This document shows positions 10,423 through 22,756 of a stretch of DNA of 64,000 bases, in pieces. Within the stretch, counting starts at the first letter, position 1; every line of letters starts with the position of its first letter. The stretch comes from Macrostomum hystrix. Its lineage: Eukaryota > Platyhelminthes > Macrostomidae. The stretch spans positions 10,748,001 to 10,812,000 of the forward strand of contig CATNEN010000001.1 in NCBI GenBank assembly GCA_950097015.1, in the 5' to 3' direction. Below the pieces are notes generated by a model. The model was given only the letters and a program-made list of their open reading frames with translations. It searched no databases and was not told the origin of the DNA. A program made the translations under genes and the position numbers.

Positions 10423-11384
10423 CGATAGCCTCCGGCTGGGGCTCTACCGCTCTCTCTTCGCGGCGCTGTTCCCGTCGTTCCTGTTAAAACCGCTGAGCGC
10501 GCTGTTGGCGTCGCTCCCTTTGCGTCAGCCTGGGTGTTATTTCTGCGGGCCCCTCGTTAGTGACGTCGACGACGCTCATCGGTTCGTCGGCACACAGGTC
10601 CAGAATGTCGGCCGGGTCACGTCATGGATTCAACGTCGGCGATTTCTCCGTCCTCTAGGTCGGCCATGGCTGCAATGCGGGTGCAGTTCATGCTATAAGC
10701 TAAAGGCAACGCGACCCGTGCCATTATATAAGTTATTCCAGCATTTGACTATAGTGCTCTTAGATGATACGATCCAGTCTGATACAATGTGTGTATTTGC
10801 CCGATTCCCTGGCAACCATCTTGAATTGACCTCTATATTCCCCGGACTGCAGACTAAATCTGAGCCGAATTTTCATCTTAAAATATTCATAACAAGCTGG
10901 CCGATCTTCCTGACCGCAGCTTTGCATGTAGCTGTATTATCCTAGTCATATTAGTATACCGTAACAATGTCTCATAATCACAACTCCCTTCAATTTCAAT
11001 TAAAATCTAAAACATGGGTCTGACAAACACATAAACTAAATTCTCAGTAGACAAAATCGTAGCAATAATATGGAGACAATTCCCTCAGTTAACTCTTTCA
11101 CTTCTCACTTTCACTTCCTTGACATTTTAACCATCATGGTCTCGGCGGATTTTTACTCACTTAAGAAGGCTTCAATGATAATAATACACAGGTGGCCGTA
11201 TGTTCGCGCGGTGTTTCAGCCGCCGACCCCAGGCTGCTGCCGGAGGTGTGTCCCCTCGCTGAGGAGTCGGAATGCGACCCGCAGTCGCCTGTCTTGGCGG
11301 ACTCACTAGCCCCGGGCTCTGCCTAGCTGGCGTCTCGTCCGGGCTCACCGCTCTGGGCGGAGTCCGTGGACTGTTTCTTTCTCC
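10423..11384. other. no gene recognised; probable 3' flank of a Gypsy remnant
   Basis: Sits immediately 3' (minus-strand sense) of an integrase C-terminus, where a 3' LTR would be expected. No TG...CA pair or duplicate LTR could be defined. A short direct repeat (CTGTCTGTGGACTGG) occurs twice at about 11390-11428. Confidence 0.3.
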
Positions 11385-12547
11385 CTATCCTGTCTGTGGA
11401 CTGGTCTGTTGTCCTGTCTGTGGACTGGCATTAGCAGTATTCTGAATTCTATCCCTTTCGCTGACTCTATCTCTAGCACCTTCGCTTTCTCTATCCCGGC
11501 GGATTAGATTTCCTAAGCTTGGTCTCTGGACTTCTATATGAATGCTAGACTCTTCTGAGTCTTCTTCTTCGACAGGGCGGTCATCTCCATTTCGCCACTG
11601 CCGCAACTGGTCGTCTCTAAGATGGCAGGGTTTTGCTCTGTCTACAGTGATCACGTCATGAATTCTTGCTGGCTGTTCTATGCCATCAACTTTTGGTCCA
11701 GGCTCGACTTTCAGATTTTTTCCATTTTTCCTAACTTCTATGACTCTGTATGGTCCGACCCATTTCCTGTTACTGTCAAAACATTTCTGGGTATTCGCGA
11801 GCCATATCAGGTCTCCGGCTTTGTAGAAATTTCTAAAGACTTTGGCGTCATAATTAGTCTTCTGTCGGTTTACCGAAATTTTCTGCTTTTCTCTGGCAAT
11901 TCTAAAGGACTCCATGCACTTCCTATATAGATCGTGTACGTGCCTGTCACGGGTTTTGCGCTCCGGCGAAGGCAGGCCGAGTTCGGCGTCAACCGGAAGC
12001 CGCATCTTTTGCCCGTACATTAATTCGAATGGGCTGAACTTGTTACTTTCGCTAACAGTACTTCTCTGCACCATCAAGGCGCGTGGGAGCACTTCGTCCC
12101 ATGCTAAATCAAGCTCACTCTGGGATAATCTAATACTGTCTTTTACAACTCCACCATCCGCTCGCAGCGGCCGTTAGCCTGCGGGTGATAACTTGCGGTA
12201 TGGCGGAGATCTATTTTAAAATTGTCAGCTAATGATTTCACTATTTCAGAAGTAAAAGAAGCACTACGATCCGACACAAAAGCTTCCAGAGCTCCGTGAC
12301 ATAATTACTACATAATTATTCCTAATACATATTTCCCATCATGTTCTACACGTTCTACTGGTCCAAAAATGTTATCTGTCACTTTTAGTTGTGATTGATG
12401 CGATTCTGCAGATTGCTGTATCTGCGGTGCTTCTGGAATTTTGTCCAAAGCCTTTTGCACCTGGGTTTCATGTATGTCGTCAATAGTTTCTTTGACTTGA
12501 TGATGTGGAGTGTGCTGCGGGATACGAGTGGGAGTGTGAACCAGCAT
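11385..12547 (-). pseudogene. pol: second Gypsy element, integrase core and C-terminal domain
   Basis: Minus-strand pieces. At 12308-12547 there is a segment ending DGKYVLGIIM that fits the first strand of an integrase core. At about 12100-12300 comes the core end with VSDRSASFTSE (catalytic D) and HPQANGRCERM (catalytic E). At 11385-12092 a 235-codon frame has FSPFELMYGQ, a helical basic stretch and the GPF/Y-type motif WVGPYRVIEVR. Part of the core between the two D residues is missing and the frame shifts after GRCERM. It differs in sequence from the integrase at 6.4-7.7 kb, so it is another family. Confidence 0.8.
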
Positions 12548-14654
12548 AATTTTTCAAATTTTTAAGTATCTAATAATTGCGACCCACATAGCAGCTGGCC
12601 GCAAACAAGATCATTAATCTTAGGGCCGGGTTTTGGGCGGCGGTGAATTAAGTAGCCGTCGAATCCCTTCTCCCTGGATCTGTCTAGACCCCTGTAGGAA
12701 TGACTGATCGCGGCCATAGCTTTTATTGTATGAGTAGTTTAGGTCATAATTCCCCTCCAAACCGCGATCAGATGTCGGGAATCACTCGGGCATTATGAGT
12801 GATCATTAATTCTTCATGTCCCCATTTCTTTACAGTATTCGAGCCCAACTCGACTTTACAACCTCCCTCTCTTTAGATACATGTAAATGTCACTGTAGGC
12901 AGGTCGGCGCCTGCGCTTCCCATTGTCCCGGCGGAGTAACAATCATTTGGCTGTCTGCCGGCAGCTGCTTTCGAGGAGCATCTGTCGTTTCCCGCCGTCG
13001 GTTCATTGGGTAATCGGGGCGGCCCATCGCCGCTTCGATTCCCCGTTGACAGGCTGGCGCGAATGTGGGTTGTTTTGATGGATGTCGGGGTTGGCGTGCT
13101 GCAGGCCTATTTAAGCAAGCGCGCCGCGCTGCTCCCTCTAGGACCGCCCCACCGACCTTAACCTCCCTTCCTACCGTCCCGAACTTCCTTTCCTCCGGGA
13201 AACTCCCCAATCGCAAGACCTTCCCCGGACAGTTTCTCCCCCAGCTAGACTCTAGAGCTATAAGCTCAGACTAGTTCTACAGGCACATTGCCTGCTCCTA
13301 ATCCCCTAAGTTCAAGCCACCTCTTTAGGTGAGTCTTCAAATTGAGCCATAGAGCTTCCCTAGTGCGTTGGCCCCTGCCAGCTCATTCTAGCTTTTTCCC
13401 TTCTCTGACTCTGCTATTTTGCCCTGCCCTCCTTCGAGAACGACGGGCCTGTGGCACACAATCAGCATCCAGATAAGTAACCCGCGCAGCGGCTTTGTAA
13501 TTGTTAATCCTAAGGGACTTTTCTTTAATTAGGCGGCACTTTAGTGGGGAAAGGGCACTTGGACTTTTTGGCCTAATAAATTAGTGCTACTATCGCCAAA
13601 TCTTTTAACCATAGGCAAATCTTTAATAACAATTTAAATCCTCTCTGCTTTATTCTCCATGTTTATTTTATCTCTTAGACAGCCCTCAGAGATGAGTGGC
13701 TAATCTCCTAGGGGGTGGGCCCTGGTGATGCTGAGCTGAAGGCTGCGGCAGGAAGACAACTGTGAGCGCGCACAAGAGTAATATGGAGCTAGGGATTCGC
13801 GGGCAGATGCGGAGCGTAGCATATGCACCTCTGCCAGGGTGCGGGGGATTCCTTGGCGGGCTTCCCTCTCTCCCCGGCAGATCAAAGGGGTACGTGTCAA
13901 ACTCCCTTGCAAATGGAGTTCCCCTTCTTTCCCCCCTCCTCTCGCAACTACCGCCACAGGGGCGGGAGCGAGATCTAAATAGTCGTTCGCTTGCGTAATC
14001 ACTCAGCCAGTGTTCTGCTTAATCTCTCCTGCCTCTGATTTCCTCATCTCACACAGGTTCGGATTCGTTAGTTACCTAATGTGTAGGCTGCAATCTAATG
14101 TACGGAATGTGTCTGATGTTTCATGAGTAGGATTCTAGCTATGGATTTTCATTCGAGTTCTTAGTACCACCTTTCTAGACCCCTGTAGCGCGAATTCAGG
14201 AATCCCCTGTTGAGGCGTGTCTCGATCCATTCTGGGGTTCTCACCCCAGTCTAAAACGGAAGTTGCAGAATGCCCTATTTTTCGGCTTGTCTAGATCTGT
14301 GTGATGAACTGGGAGCTGTGTACTCCGGGGACCCAAGTTCCCAAATGTCTGCGGTGGCAACGTAGGCGCATTGGGTGGTGGCGCTACCCGAGATCTTTTT
14401 CCGTTTTGCCAATAGCCTTTCCGCATTTCTGTGACAAGAGCCTGGGCCGTTTCGACCACCGCTACCAAGGTTAGGAGTCGGTTATTTACATGCTACTGAC
14501 GACAGTAGGCTCTCTAGCCCTGTCCTATCTGTTTACGGATAGTCCGACACCTTACTTTAGACTTTTAGCCGGGTTCGAGCATTGCTAGGGGTAGGCACGG
14601 CAGTCATGCCTGTGGCCTATGGGACGAGTGGGACTGGCCAGCCTGAGGCCAATA
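12548..14654. other. retroelement debris, no intact gene
   Basis: Lies between integrase (left) and gag zinc-knuckle relics (right), both minus strand, where protease and RT would be expected; neither is detectable. A TATA-like CCTATTTAAG lies near 13106, followed by a GC-rich initiator-like stretch. The phrase CTAGACCCCTGTAG appears twice (about 12683 and 14174). These hint at an unrelated LTR or promoter insertion but do not define one. Confidence 0.3.
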
Positions 14655-14740
14655 GAGCAGAGCAAACATGTCTTCGTGCGATGTTGACAAACATCCTTGC
14701 GGTGGCCTTATTTACCGCAGCAGTAGCATTTCACATGATT
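14655..14740 (-). pseudogene. gag CCHC zinc knuckle relic with in-frame stop
   Basis: Minus strand reads KCYCCGK-stop-GHRKDVC, exactly the C-X2-C-X4-H-X4-C spacing of a retroviral-type zinc knuckle with a TAA (14708-14710) replacing one residue. A second Cys cluster follows (KTCLLCS). No flanking frame is long, so only this patch of gag is recognisable. Confidence 0.65.
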
Positions 14741-15157
14741 GACCATGCTGCTTCCACTTGCTACGAGACTTCAAGGCTTTGTGATTGCTCAGTCTTTTCT
14801 GCGTCTCGGGCTTGGGCCTTTACTATGGAATTGTCTTTCTGATCAGTAGGACGTGATTGCCCTTCATCCGTCTTTCACCGCGGGTTACGGCTTCACATGC
14901 GGTTGCCAAGGACGTTACCCTTTTCCAATCAAGGACTGTCATTTTCTCGGAGAGCAGCTTGCGAACGATGTCCTTATTTGACAGTCCGAAGACGGACTGA
15001 TCTCGGAGTCTATTGTAATTCTATTGACTATTATAGTCTCATTTGCGTCGACCTCGCTGTGGATTGCCTCGCAGGCCTCAAGGTGAAGTAACTCGCTTGT
15101 TTGGTGATCTGGTTCGACGTCGGCCTTCAGCTCTGCTGAATGAATGGCAGGTTGTGA

Positions 15158-15660
15158 TCAGCAAACGGAAGCAAAATGATGCGGCTTTGAACACTTTGCG
15201 CAGGTCTTTCCGTAGGCTGGACACTTTCTAAGAGCGGCAAAGGCTATTGTGGTCTGACTGTACTTTGCTCCGGTTCGCGCCTCCTCGGTGGCAAGGGATT
15301 GATGTCGAGGGACTCCGAGATTCTCAAGTTGATCTGTGTGCACTCGGCCTTTGATCTAGCGGATTGAGAGGCTACGAACTCCTGGACTTGGCTTATTTGT
15401 GCAACCAGTTCCACGATTTCAGCTATGTTCAGTTCTTTGACTTGCGTGTACTCCAGAACACGCTCACACTCCAGAACATCCCAGTAATAAGAGCCAGGCG
15501 AAGCATTTCATCCTCCGGGCTTGCAGCCTCTTTTAAGTTGTCGAATTGGCAGAAGCGAGCGGCCTGCCTCAGGCGAGGCTCCGACAGGGTCTACTTCTTC
15601 CAAAGCGGCGAAGTGGATTGGCACGTCACGCGCTGTCGCCTACGCCAAGCCATCTGTTCC
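15158..15660 (-). pseudogene. gag: decayed Gypsy gag with zinc-binding end
   Basis: In the minus direction, a helical gag-like stretch (about 15480-15570, QFDNLKEAASPEDEMLRLAL) is followed after frameshifts by AEIVELVAQ and then by CPAYGKTCAKCSKPHHFASVC at about 15158-15222. The last segment is the CX6CX2CX4HX4C-type knuckle common at the gag/protease junction of animal Gypsy elements. At least two frame changes break it. It may belong to the same element as the integrase at 11.4-12.5 kb. Confidence 0.65.
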
Positions 15661-18600
15661 TCCGCGCGTGCCGCAACAGGTTTAATGGTGAAGTTGCAAG
15701 CAGCAACGCACGTGACGCAGCTAATCAATTGGGCTGTGACATCAAGCGCGGCATTTTCGCCGTCGAGATTGAGTTCGCTAACGACGGTGATGGTGCTAAT
15801 GAAGTGCTCGCAAACTGACGTTGCTGTCTCTTTTCCATTGCGCCCGGGCACCCCTGTCCTATTCCAGGAACTATTCCTATTCCTATTACATGGTCAGTCT
15901 GACCTTATGGTATCGATATTTTCTTGCAAATGCGTGTCTATGTGTTGAACTAAGTACTAGAATTTGTGAGAATTTGGCAGTTAGCCATATCACGTAGTAC
16001 ATGCTTGCTACTCGCCCACACACTTGCATTAATTTGATATCCAGTTTAAGCAAATACGTATCGTAGCAAAATACAAGCGTAAATTATCACACAATTTTCT
16101 TCTGGTTCTGATTGTTTGCTTTGTGTTGTTTTTTGGGACGATTCTATATGGGATTAGCGTGTTTGCAGTAATTTAGATGACTTAAAAAGTTAAAATTATG
16201 CAGGCCCTAAATCTTAAACGCATTGATACCCAAAATATTATTCTGCTTAGATAAGAATAGTGTGTGTGGCATCTAACAAAAGTCATTGCCACCTCTGGAA
16301 CTGAAACTTATTGAATGAATGTTGTTGCTTCGAAAATATTGGACTCCTCGCGGTCTACTACGGTCGTCGCAAGCCAGACGCGCAAGAGCTGCTACTATGA
16401 GAGATAGGTCTTTAATGCTACTAACGAATTTCAGTTCCTATTTAATGACATCGCAACCAAGCTTGTTGTATAGTTGCGTTCGCCAACTCTTCCGCAAATG
16501 CATCCTTCCTGAACATGATCAGTTTCACTGGAAAGCATGGCTGCTCCTTTTGCACTATTACTGGAGTTCATTCACATCAATTTACAAAGATGACCTACCC
16601 CTACAAAGCGAACCCGAGCTCTTGGCGCGATTGCGAATCTCATGCTCATCACACCGAAGAGGGGAGTGAGAAGAAGGGGTGTGAGGGTTAGGGAAAGGGA
16701 ATTCCCCGATGCCCGATTTAAGTCTCTTAAACGCCAACTACAGTATACTATTTTGATGATCCGTTTTTTAGACAGTGTATGGCTATGCAGTTTCGCCTGT
16801 CCAAACTACATGTGACCATCAACCTGCTCACAAGTGCATCCATCTTTGTGTCCCTCATGGAGAGATGACGAATTGATCGATATGCATATTATGTCCAAAA
16901 TGTTAAGGGCATTAGGGGTTGCCGTCGACATGTATTCGCTCGTGCAGTGGCTCTTTCGATCGCTGACCATCTGATTTGATTACTGAATATCTCTGGAAAT
17001 ATTCAAATTTATGCTACAGTGTATATTGTACATGTAATTCAAGCTATACTGCACAGCATCATAATGTACAGCTGCGATTCCATCAGATAATTCGAAGACT
17101 GCAAGCATTTGAGACTAATGATAGGCACTGTGCTCGCTGCAAGGGAAATCCATGTTCACCTTATTCAACATTCAGCGTTTTTATTTCATTTGCAATACTC
17201 AACAAAAGCTAAAAAAAACCCCACGCTGTGTTGGCACAAAGCGCAGAAGTTAACGAAGTCATTGCAATTTCAACACTGTTATAGGTTTTAGCACATCTGT
17301 CCTGGAGGATGCATCGCGCAATGCGCCGCAGAATGCTAAGCAATTGCGACTGGCGGTCCTGAATGCCTGGCAGCTGCAGCTGCCCCAAGAATTCATCAAC
17401 CGGCTGGTGGTCCGAAACGACACTTTTGCACGCAGTAGTTCCCACACGCTACTAAAGCACGACTGACTTCAATAACATTATATTGTCTCCTGACTGGCTT
17501 GAGTCTTGTGTGGCGGTTTGCTTTTGCTGAGTATATAAAATGTAATGTTGTGGCGTGCTAGCCAAATAGAGAAGTGCGAGTCCACGCGAGCGTATATTTG
17601 TGTGGAATTGTAAGAGTTCTAAACAGCTTTATAGAGTGGGCCCAGCGAGGAAGGGGAGAGAGGGCGGCTTCCAGTTGATGTGCGCGCGGCTTGTTATACG
17701 CTGCCACAACACTGAGCAAAACCCGCGAACGCATTCTCTAATACTGCATGTAAACGTATTAGTAATGATAAAACGGAATCAATAGTACAATAAACTGTAC
17801 TGCAGAAACGCATTGGAGCATACTGTACTGTAATAGTATATGATATGCCTGGTTGATGGAAGCCTGCAGGGGCTTGGTTGCTGAATCTGATCCATTCCAT
17901 ATATATCTACATGTATATATATATTCCAGATGCAGAGTGGTGCGGCCTGTGGAGTGCTTCATAGAGTTGACAAGTTACAAATGGACAAATTTACGTTTTA
18001 ACATCCAAATGTAAATTGCACTGACAATTAAGTTACAAGTCTGTCAGCCATACTACGCGCAAACATGTAAATCTGATTATTCACAACAGTAGAACATTCA
18101 CTCCTATACACTTGTCTCCCACTTTTACTGTACATGTAAGCTTTGTAGCATGCATGTCACTTGTCACATTTGTCGCTCACCAGTTGACCGCCACCGCAGC
18201 TGCCCATACGCCATGGGCGTGCACTACCCGGAGAGGCTGCCGTCCAGAGATCTGATGACTTGTGCTGACGTCACCCTGCACCGGCATAGTGTATGCTGCT
18301 CAGCCTGGCCTGCGGAGCACGGATCCGTCGGAACACTGGTGTTTGGTCCTCTAACACCAGCCGACCGAGTGGCTGCACTGCAGGCCATCAAACTCAGCCC
18401 CAAGATCCAGTAATAAGTTCACTTTACTGCAAATAGATATCCCAATAAAATCCGCGATCACGCTAATATTACAGTTTTTTAAATAAGAAATACGTAGTTT
18501 ACGCAGAATTGACTGCTGCGTGATTTTACATTTCAAAGATGAATCATTCACATTCCGTTATAAAAAAGCATTCTTAAAAATGTCTCGTTAATTTTTAATG

Positions 18601-19083
18601 ACTGTTAATTGGGTGCTCTAGATTTTAAAACAAACAGCAGACCCTGAAAGCAAAAGCCAGTCTATGGAGTGGAGGCAACCAGGCGAAGCACCACCTAGGA
18701 AGTTCAAGGTTCAGCGCACAGTCGGCATGGTCATGTCCGCCTTCTTCTGGGTTGCCGATTTATTTAGCACCCTGCTTTCTAGAAATTTCATGCCCCGTCA
18801 TTTTCTGTGAACCCTCCCATCTTTGTGGCACTCACACCAGATTTTCTTAGCACTCTGCCCAACTTTCTTAGCGATGCGCACCCTTTCGAAGCTCAAATTA
18901 GCCAACATCTTCTAGTACCCCAAATGTTTTATTTAAATCAGTGAATTGCATTGGAGGAGGAAGTTTGAAAAGTGCACTTTGGGGGGTTCAGTCACATCAT
19001 CCAGCAGAAACCCAGACGCAGGAGCGCAGACGCAGTTACTATATTATAACATAAGATTTGGGAATAAAACAATGTAAAGCAAC
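15661..19083. other. gene-poor stretch
   Basis: No gene could be supported over 3.4 kb. A TATA-like GTATATAAAA occurs at 17531-17540 with a GC-rich stretch about 40 bp downstream, a possible orphan promoter or LTR. Simple AT runs occur near 17895-17925. An 87-codon Cys/His-containing frame at 18150-18413 was judged too weak to call. Confidence 0.3.
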
Positions 19084-19089
19084 TTTATT
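19084..19089 (-). terminator. polyadenylation signal AATAAA
   Basis: Minus-strand AATAAA about 240 nt downstream of the stop of the two-exon gene fragment. The spacing suits a short 3' UTR. Confidence 0.4.
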
Positions 19090-19330
19090 AATTTCAGAAC
19101 AAAAGTTTTAGTTTGAAACACAAGTAAAAGTCTAGCTGTATCAAAGCTTAAACGCTTACTAAAAAAGTCCTAGATAAAAACAAAACTTGCATAAAACAAC
19201 TTTAGGCAGCAAATTCAACATATTGTTTAACTGAGAAAATTGAAATTATTGTGAAATAAGCTGGCTGACACAGATAGATCCTCTCGGCAGCGTATTAAAA
19301 TCCGGCACTTCCGAGGCATTGAAGTTGAAG

Positions 19331-20198
19331 TCAGTCAGTAAATTTCGAACAAAATGCAGCATCCCCTCTAGCCGATGAGTCGGAAGAAATATACTCGGAA
19401 GAGTCATCCGATGCTTGCGAATGTGATGATGACTTGTTAGCACCACTGAGTGCGGAATATGAATGGATTTGAGGACTCAGCTGAAGACATTGAGACCGCA
19501 CAACATCAAGAGCGCAACGACATTTGGAAAATAACCCTGGCCTCCCATGTAGCAAGGCGATCGCTTGACTGAAGCGCAGTTGTAGACGAGAGGCTTCTTC
19601 GCGGATTAAATTGCACTCCTCACTTACTCGAGCAAGCAGAGCGGAAGCCTCAATGGCGCGTCGATGAAACTGGACAGCCGGCTCATCTACAGATACATCA
19701 TCGTAGACCTCGGCCATAGGATTCTTGTAAGTCATTAGAGGCCTCCTGGAAATTTCCGGCAGATCCTTGGACCATACTGCTGCCATCTCGCCCTCAACGA
19801 CAGAAAGTTCTGATGTGTACACCCTGGCGTCCTTTTGTGAGCTGCACTGGCGAATTTTCGAACTCAAACGCCACAGCTCAACAGCACCGCAACGGAGTCG
19901 CTCTAGCGGAGTTAACGGTAAGGCTTCCTGTTGAGCAAGGTACTCCTGTAGATGCAGCTGCCCCTGTTGCAAAACTAGATGCGGATCACGCCCTGGAAAA
20001 AAATGAGTTTCGAGTTCGACGCAAGGTAATGGCTAATCTAATCGATTCGACTAATCGAAGGCAAACCGAATCTAAGTTAAAGAGTAAGTACATTAAGTAG
20101 TAAAATGTAATCACCTTCCGGAAGTAATTGGTGCAATATATCTTTCAAAGATGCCGAGTGTTTGTCCAACAGTCGCAGTCTGTCCTTCAACCATGAAG
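19331..20198 (-). CDS. 3' end of a multi-exon gene of unknown function (two exons)
   Basis: Two exons fit together on the minus strand: 20115-20198 and 19331-19992, joined by a 122-bp intron with a GTGATT donor and a TTTTTTTCCAG acceptor. The phase is consistent (codon split after its first base). The upstream exon has its own TTTCAG acceptor at 20199-20200, so the gene continues 5'. The joined part encodes about 248 residues: a basic helical start (SWLKDRLRLLDKHSASL), a long helical middle rich in Leu/Arg/Glu (coiled-coil-like), and an acidic Ser-rich tail (SDDSSEYISSDSS is typical) before the stop. AATAAA lies 240 nt past the stop (19084-19089, minus strand). Family not recognised; a transposon-borne gene is possible. 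Confidence 0.5.
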
Positions 20199-20584
20199 CT
20201 GAAATTAGAAGCGAATAATGGAAAACATATATTATGTTATTACGGATCTTAAAAGAAGGCCGAATAAATTCTGCGGAAAACTGGTAGTGGTAATTAATGA
20301 TACGGAATACAATTACGGGGTATATACAGTGCATCAATTTAATGTATCTTATAAATATAATACTATCTTAATTAGACATGTAACAATGCATAGCACGCAC
20401 CGCTCTGAAGCAAATTGTTAGCATTGGAACGCCAAACATCCATGTGAAAAGGTGCTGACGAAACGGTGGCGAAACGGCGGCTGCCTGGCTTACGCCTGGC
20501 GAAAAAATCGAACTACGATAAATATCCCGAAATTTAAGGCAATCCCCTAAATTTATGTTTCTCGTACCCCTGCAGTGCAAATTT

Positions 20585-20935
20585 TGCTGTTCTAAACTTA
20601 TTTGAGAATATACTATCAGTGGCTAAAATTCGTGAAGAGCTAGAATCCGTGCCGCGATGGGGCCGGAAGCCGTTCTGCTTAGGTCGCAGATACGGATCCA
20701 GCACGGGCTGAAACCGCGATAGCAGCATCCGGTTGAACAGCTTCGCAGCACAGGACTGAAGGCAGATTCCTCGATGCTCCACTAGCCTTGTGGTGCCCGG
20801 CTTCTTAGGAATAGCGACGATGTGCGCCGTGGTCCATTCGTTGGGTGCGCCTCACCGAAGAGCACGAGGTTCATCACACCAGCGACCTCACTGGCCACAC
20901 AGTGGATGCGCAGCGCCTCGATGGGCACCTCATCC
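20585..20935 (-). pseudogene. LINE reverse transcriptase fragment
   Basis: Minus-strand pieces with KIGPDEVPIEALR (as GPDEVPIEAL), then IPKKPGTTRL, then HRGICLQSCAAKLFNRMLLS and RPKQNGFRPHRGT. This is the fingers/palm order of a non-LTR RT of the RTE/CR1 type. A frameshift separates the first and second pieces. The YxDD region and the rest are absent. Confidence 0.75.
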
Positions 20936-22109
20936 GGACCTATCTTTGTTTAGATTTGATAGCTCCTAAGGCTCAAATGAATAATTTATGAATCCACCTC
21001 TTACACAAACGAATTTTTAGTCTGGTATGTAGGTGGTGGATTACTCAAAACAGTAGTCTGCGCCAGAACCTGTCAGTAGCGAACGCTTGAATATACTCGT
21101 ACTCATATAAACGAAATAATATGGGTCACTAATAATTTTAAAAGTAAGGGAAATTTATTACTTTTTTCAGCATTTTACCTCATACTCATACCTCATGGGT
21201 CACCATTCATTAATCATGACCTACGGGTGGGAACCTTGTAAAAAGCAAAAACATTGGCGCTCAAAGAAAATGAATAAAAAAAAGTACCAAAAGCCTTTAA
21301 ACGTACTTCAAATTTCAAACATTACGTATTTGTTAAAGATTTTTATAACCACATTCAACTATAATATTTTACTTGCATGTCAACGTTAAGGTTCAGGACG
21401 CCCAATGATTTAAAACAGTGTAAATTTGGTGTAGTAAAGCATATAAGCGTGAATTACGGAGCGAAAGATGGCTTCCGGTTTCCAGCTTATAGAGACAACG
21501 ATGAGATTGACAAATGAGATGAGATTGACAAATGAAATGAGATTGATTTTATTGACAAAAAACTAAAATGCACGAGGCAATTGAAAGTAAAATGCTGCCT
21601 TAAATTTCAGACATACCAGACAGACAAATATACAAGTCAGATAAAACAACTATCAAAACTAACACACGGCGCATAGTGAAAGCATAGAGGCGCATTGACA
21701 AAGTCGATTCTTTAGCTCATTCATTCTCATTCATTAGCTCATAAAAATCAGCTAAGTCAGTGTCAATCAGCATGTTCTTCTATACTATGCAAAAAGTTTA
21801 TTTTTTCAATGCAAAAATATTTTTCTTTCGGACGTGATATAAACGAATATGGGTGACATGCTAAAAGCCAGTGGAGGCTGCGAGTTGGCGGCTCTGGGTG
21901 GAAGAAGTTCAGAGAGCTGTCTGGTGCTCTGTGCGGGAAGGACGTGCCAGAAAATGTGAAAGGGATGGTGTACAGAACAGTTTAAATCAATGAAATGAAA
22001 TTCAGAATGTTCCAAAATGAAAAGAAATTTCGTTTTTTAATTTTTTATGAAAATACACTTCAGAAAATTACGATGGACAGGTGCTAATTCTGACAGCACG
22101 AATAGAGGT
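20936..22109. other. no gene recognised
   Basis: AT-rich. A short direct repeat GATGAGATTGACAAAT occurs at about 21500-21545. Nothing else could be supported. Confidence 0.3.
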
Positions 22110-22435
22110 GTTTGACAACGTTGGTGCAGATGCACCGCCGCGTCGGACAGTCACAGCAGAGCTGCCTTAGACTACAGAGCTGCCCTGGACTGCACCGCCG
22201 CCTCGAATAGTTACAGCAGAGCTGCTCTGGACTGCACCGACGCCTCGAACAGTCACAGCAGAGCTGCCTTGGACTGCACCGACGCCTCGAACAGTCACAG
22301 CAGAGCTGCTCTGGACTGCACCGACGCCTCGAACAGTCACAGCATAGCTGCCTTGGACTGCACCGACGCCTCGAACAGTCACAGCAGAGCTGCCTTGGAC
22401 TGCACCGACGCCTCGAACAGTCACAGCAGAGGCAC
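22110..22435. repeat. 42-bp in-frame minisatellite
   Basis: About seven and a half copies of a 42-bp unit (plus strand CTGCACCGACGCCTCGAACA then GTCACAGCAGAGCTGCCTTGGA). Because 42 is a multiple of three, the array is read as a 14-residue repeat in the minus-strand ORF. Confidence 0.9.
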
Positions 22436-22655
22436 CAGAACTACTGTGAGACGACGAAGCTGTGCTGCCATAATTTAACTCCTCATTAGTATCGCCTTCA
22501 ACGGCGCTCTCAAACGCTCTTACAGAGAATTGAATTCGATCGCGCGCCTTCCATGTGGAGTCAAGTTTATGCCTCTTCAATAGTTTAGGTGGTCGATCAG
22601 CTGGCACTCCAGTAGGCCAATTAAGCCAACAATTGGCGTACTTTTTGTAGGCCAT
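22167..22655 (-). CDS. hypothetical protein with 14-residue repeats
   Basis: A 162-codon minus-strand frame from ATG at 22655. The first 75 residues are non-repetitive and coding-like, with a Lys/Arg/Trp-rich start (KKYANCWLNWPTGVPADRP) and an acidic segment. The rest is seven near-identical copies of SSAVTVRGVGAVQG. Such low-complexity tails are often expanded minisatellites in a dying gene. It could be a 5' exon of the gene ending at 19331, but nothing proves it. No family recognised. Confidence 0.35.
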   Translation of the reverse strand: MAYKKYANCWLNWPTGVPADRPPKLLKRHKLDSTWKARDRIQFSVRAFESAVEGDTNEELNYGSTASSSHSSSGASAVTVRGVGAVQGSSAVTVRGVGAVQGSYAVTVRGVGAVQSSSAVTVRGVGAVQGSSAVTVRGVGAVQSSSAVTIRGGGAVQGSSVV

Positions 22656-22756
22656 TTTCCGGACCCACCGCCTGCAACTGAAGATAAGGATTGCGATATT
22701 ATATATTTACCGCAACGAAAATTTGTAGAGTATATTAGCAGAGACACAGTGTCTAT

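Noticed and set aside
18150-18413. Possible Cys/His-rich exon of 87 codons
   Set aside because: Cys/His spacing fits no zinc-finger type I know, and no splice partners or neighbouring coding signal were seen.
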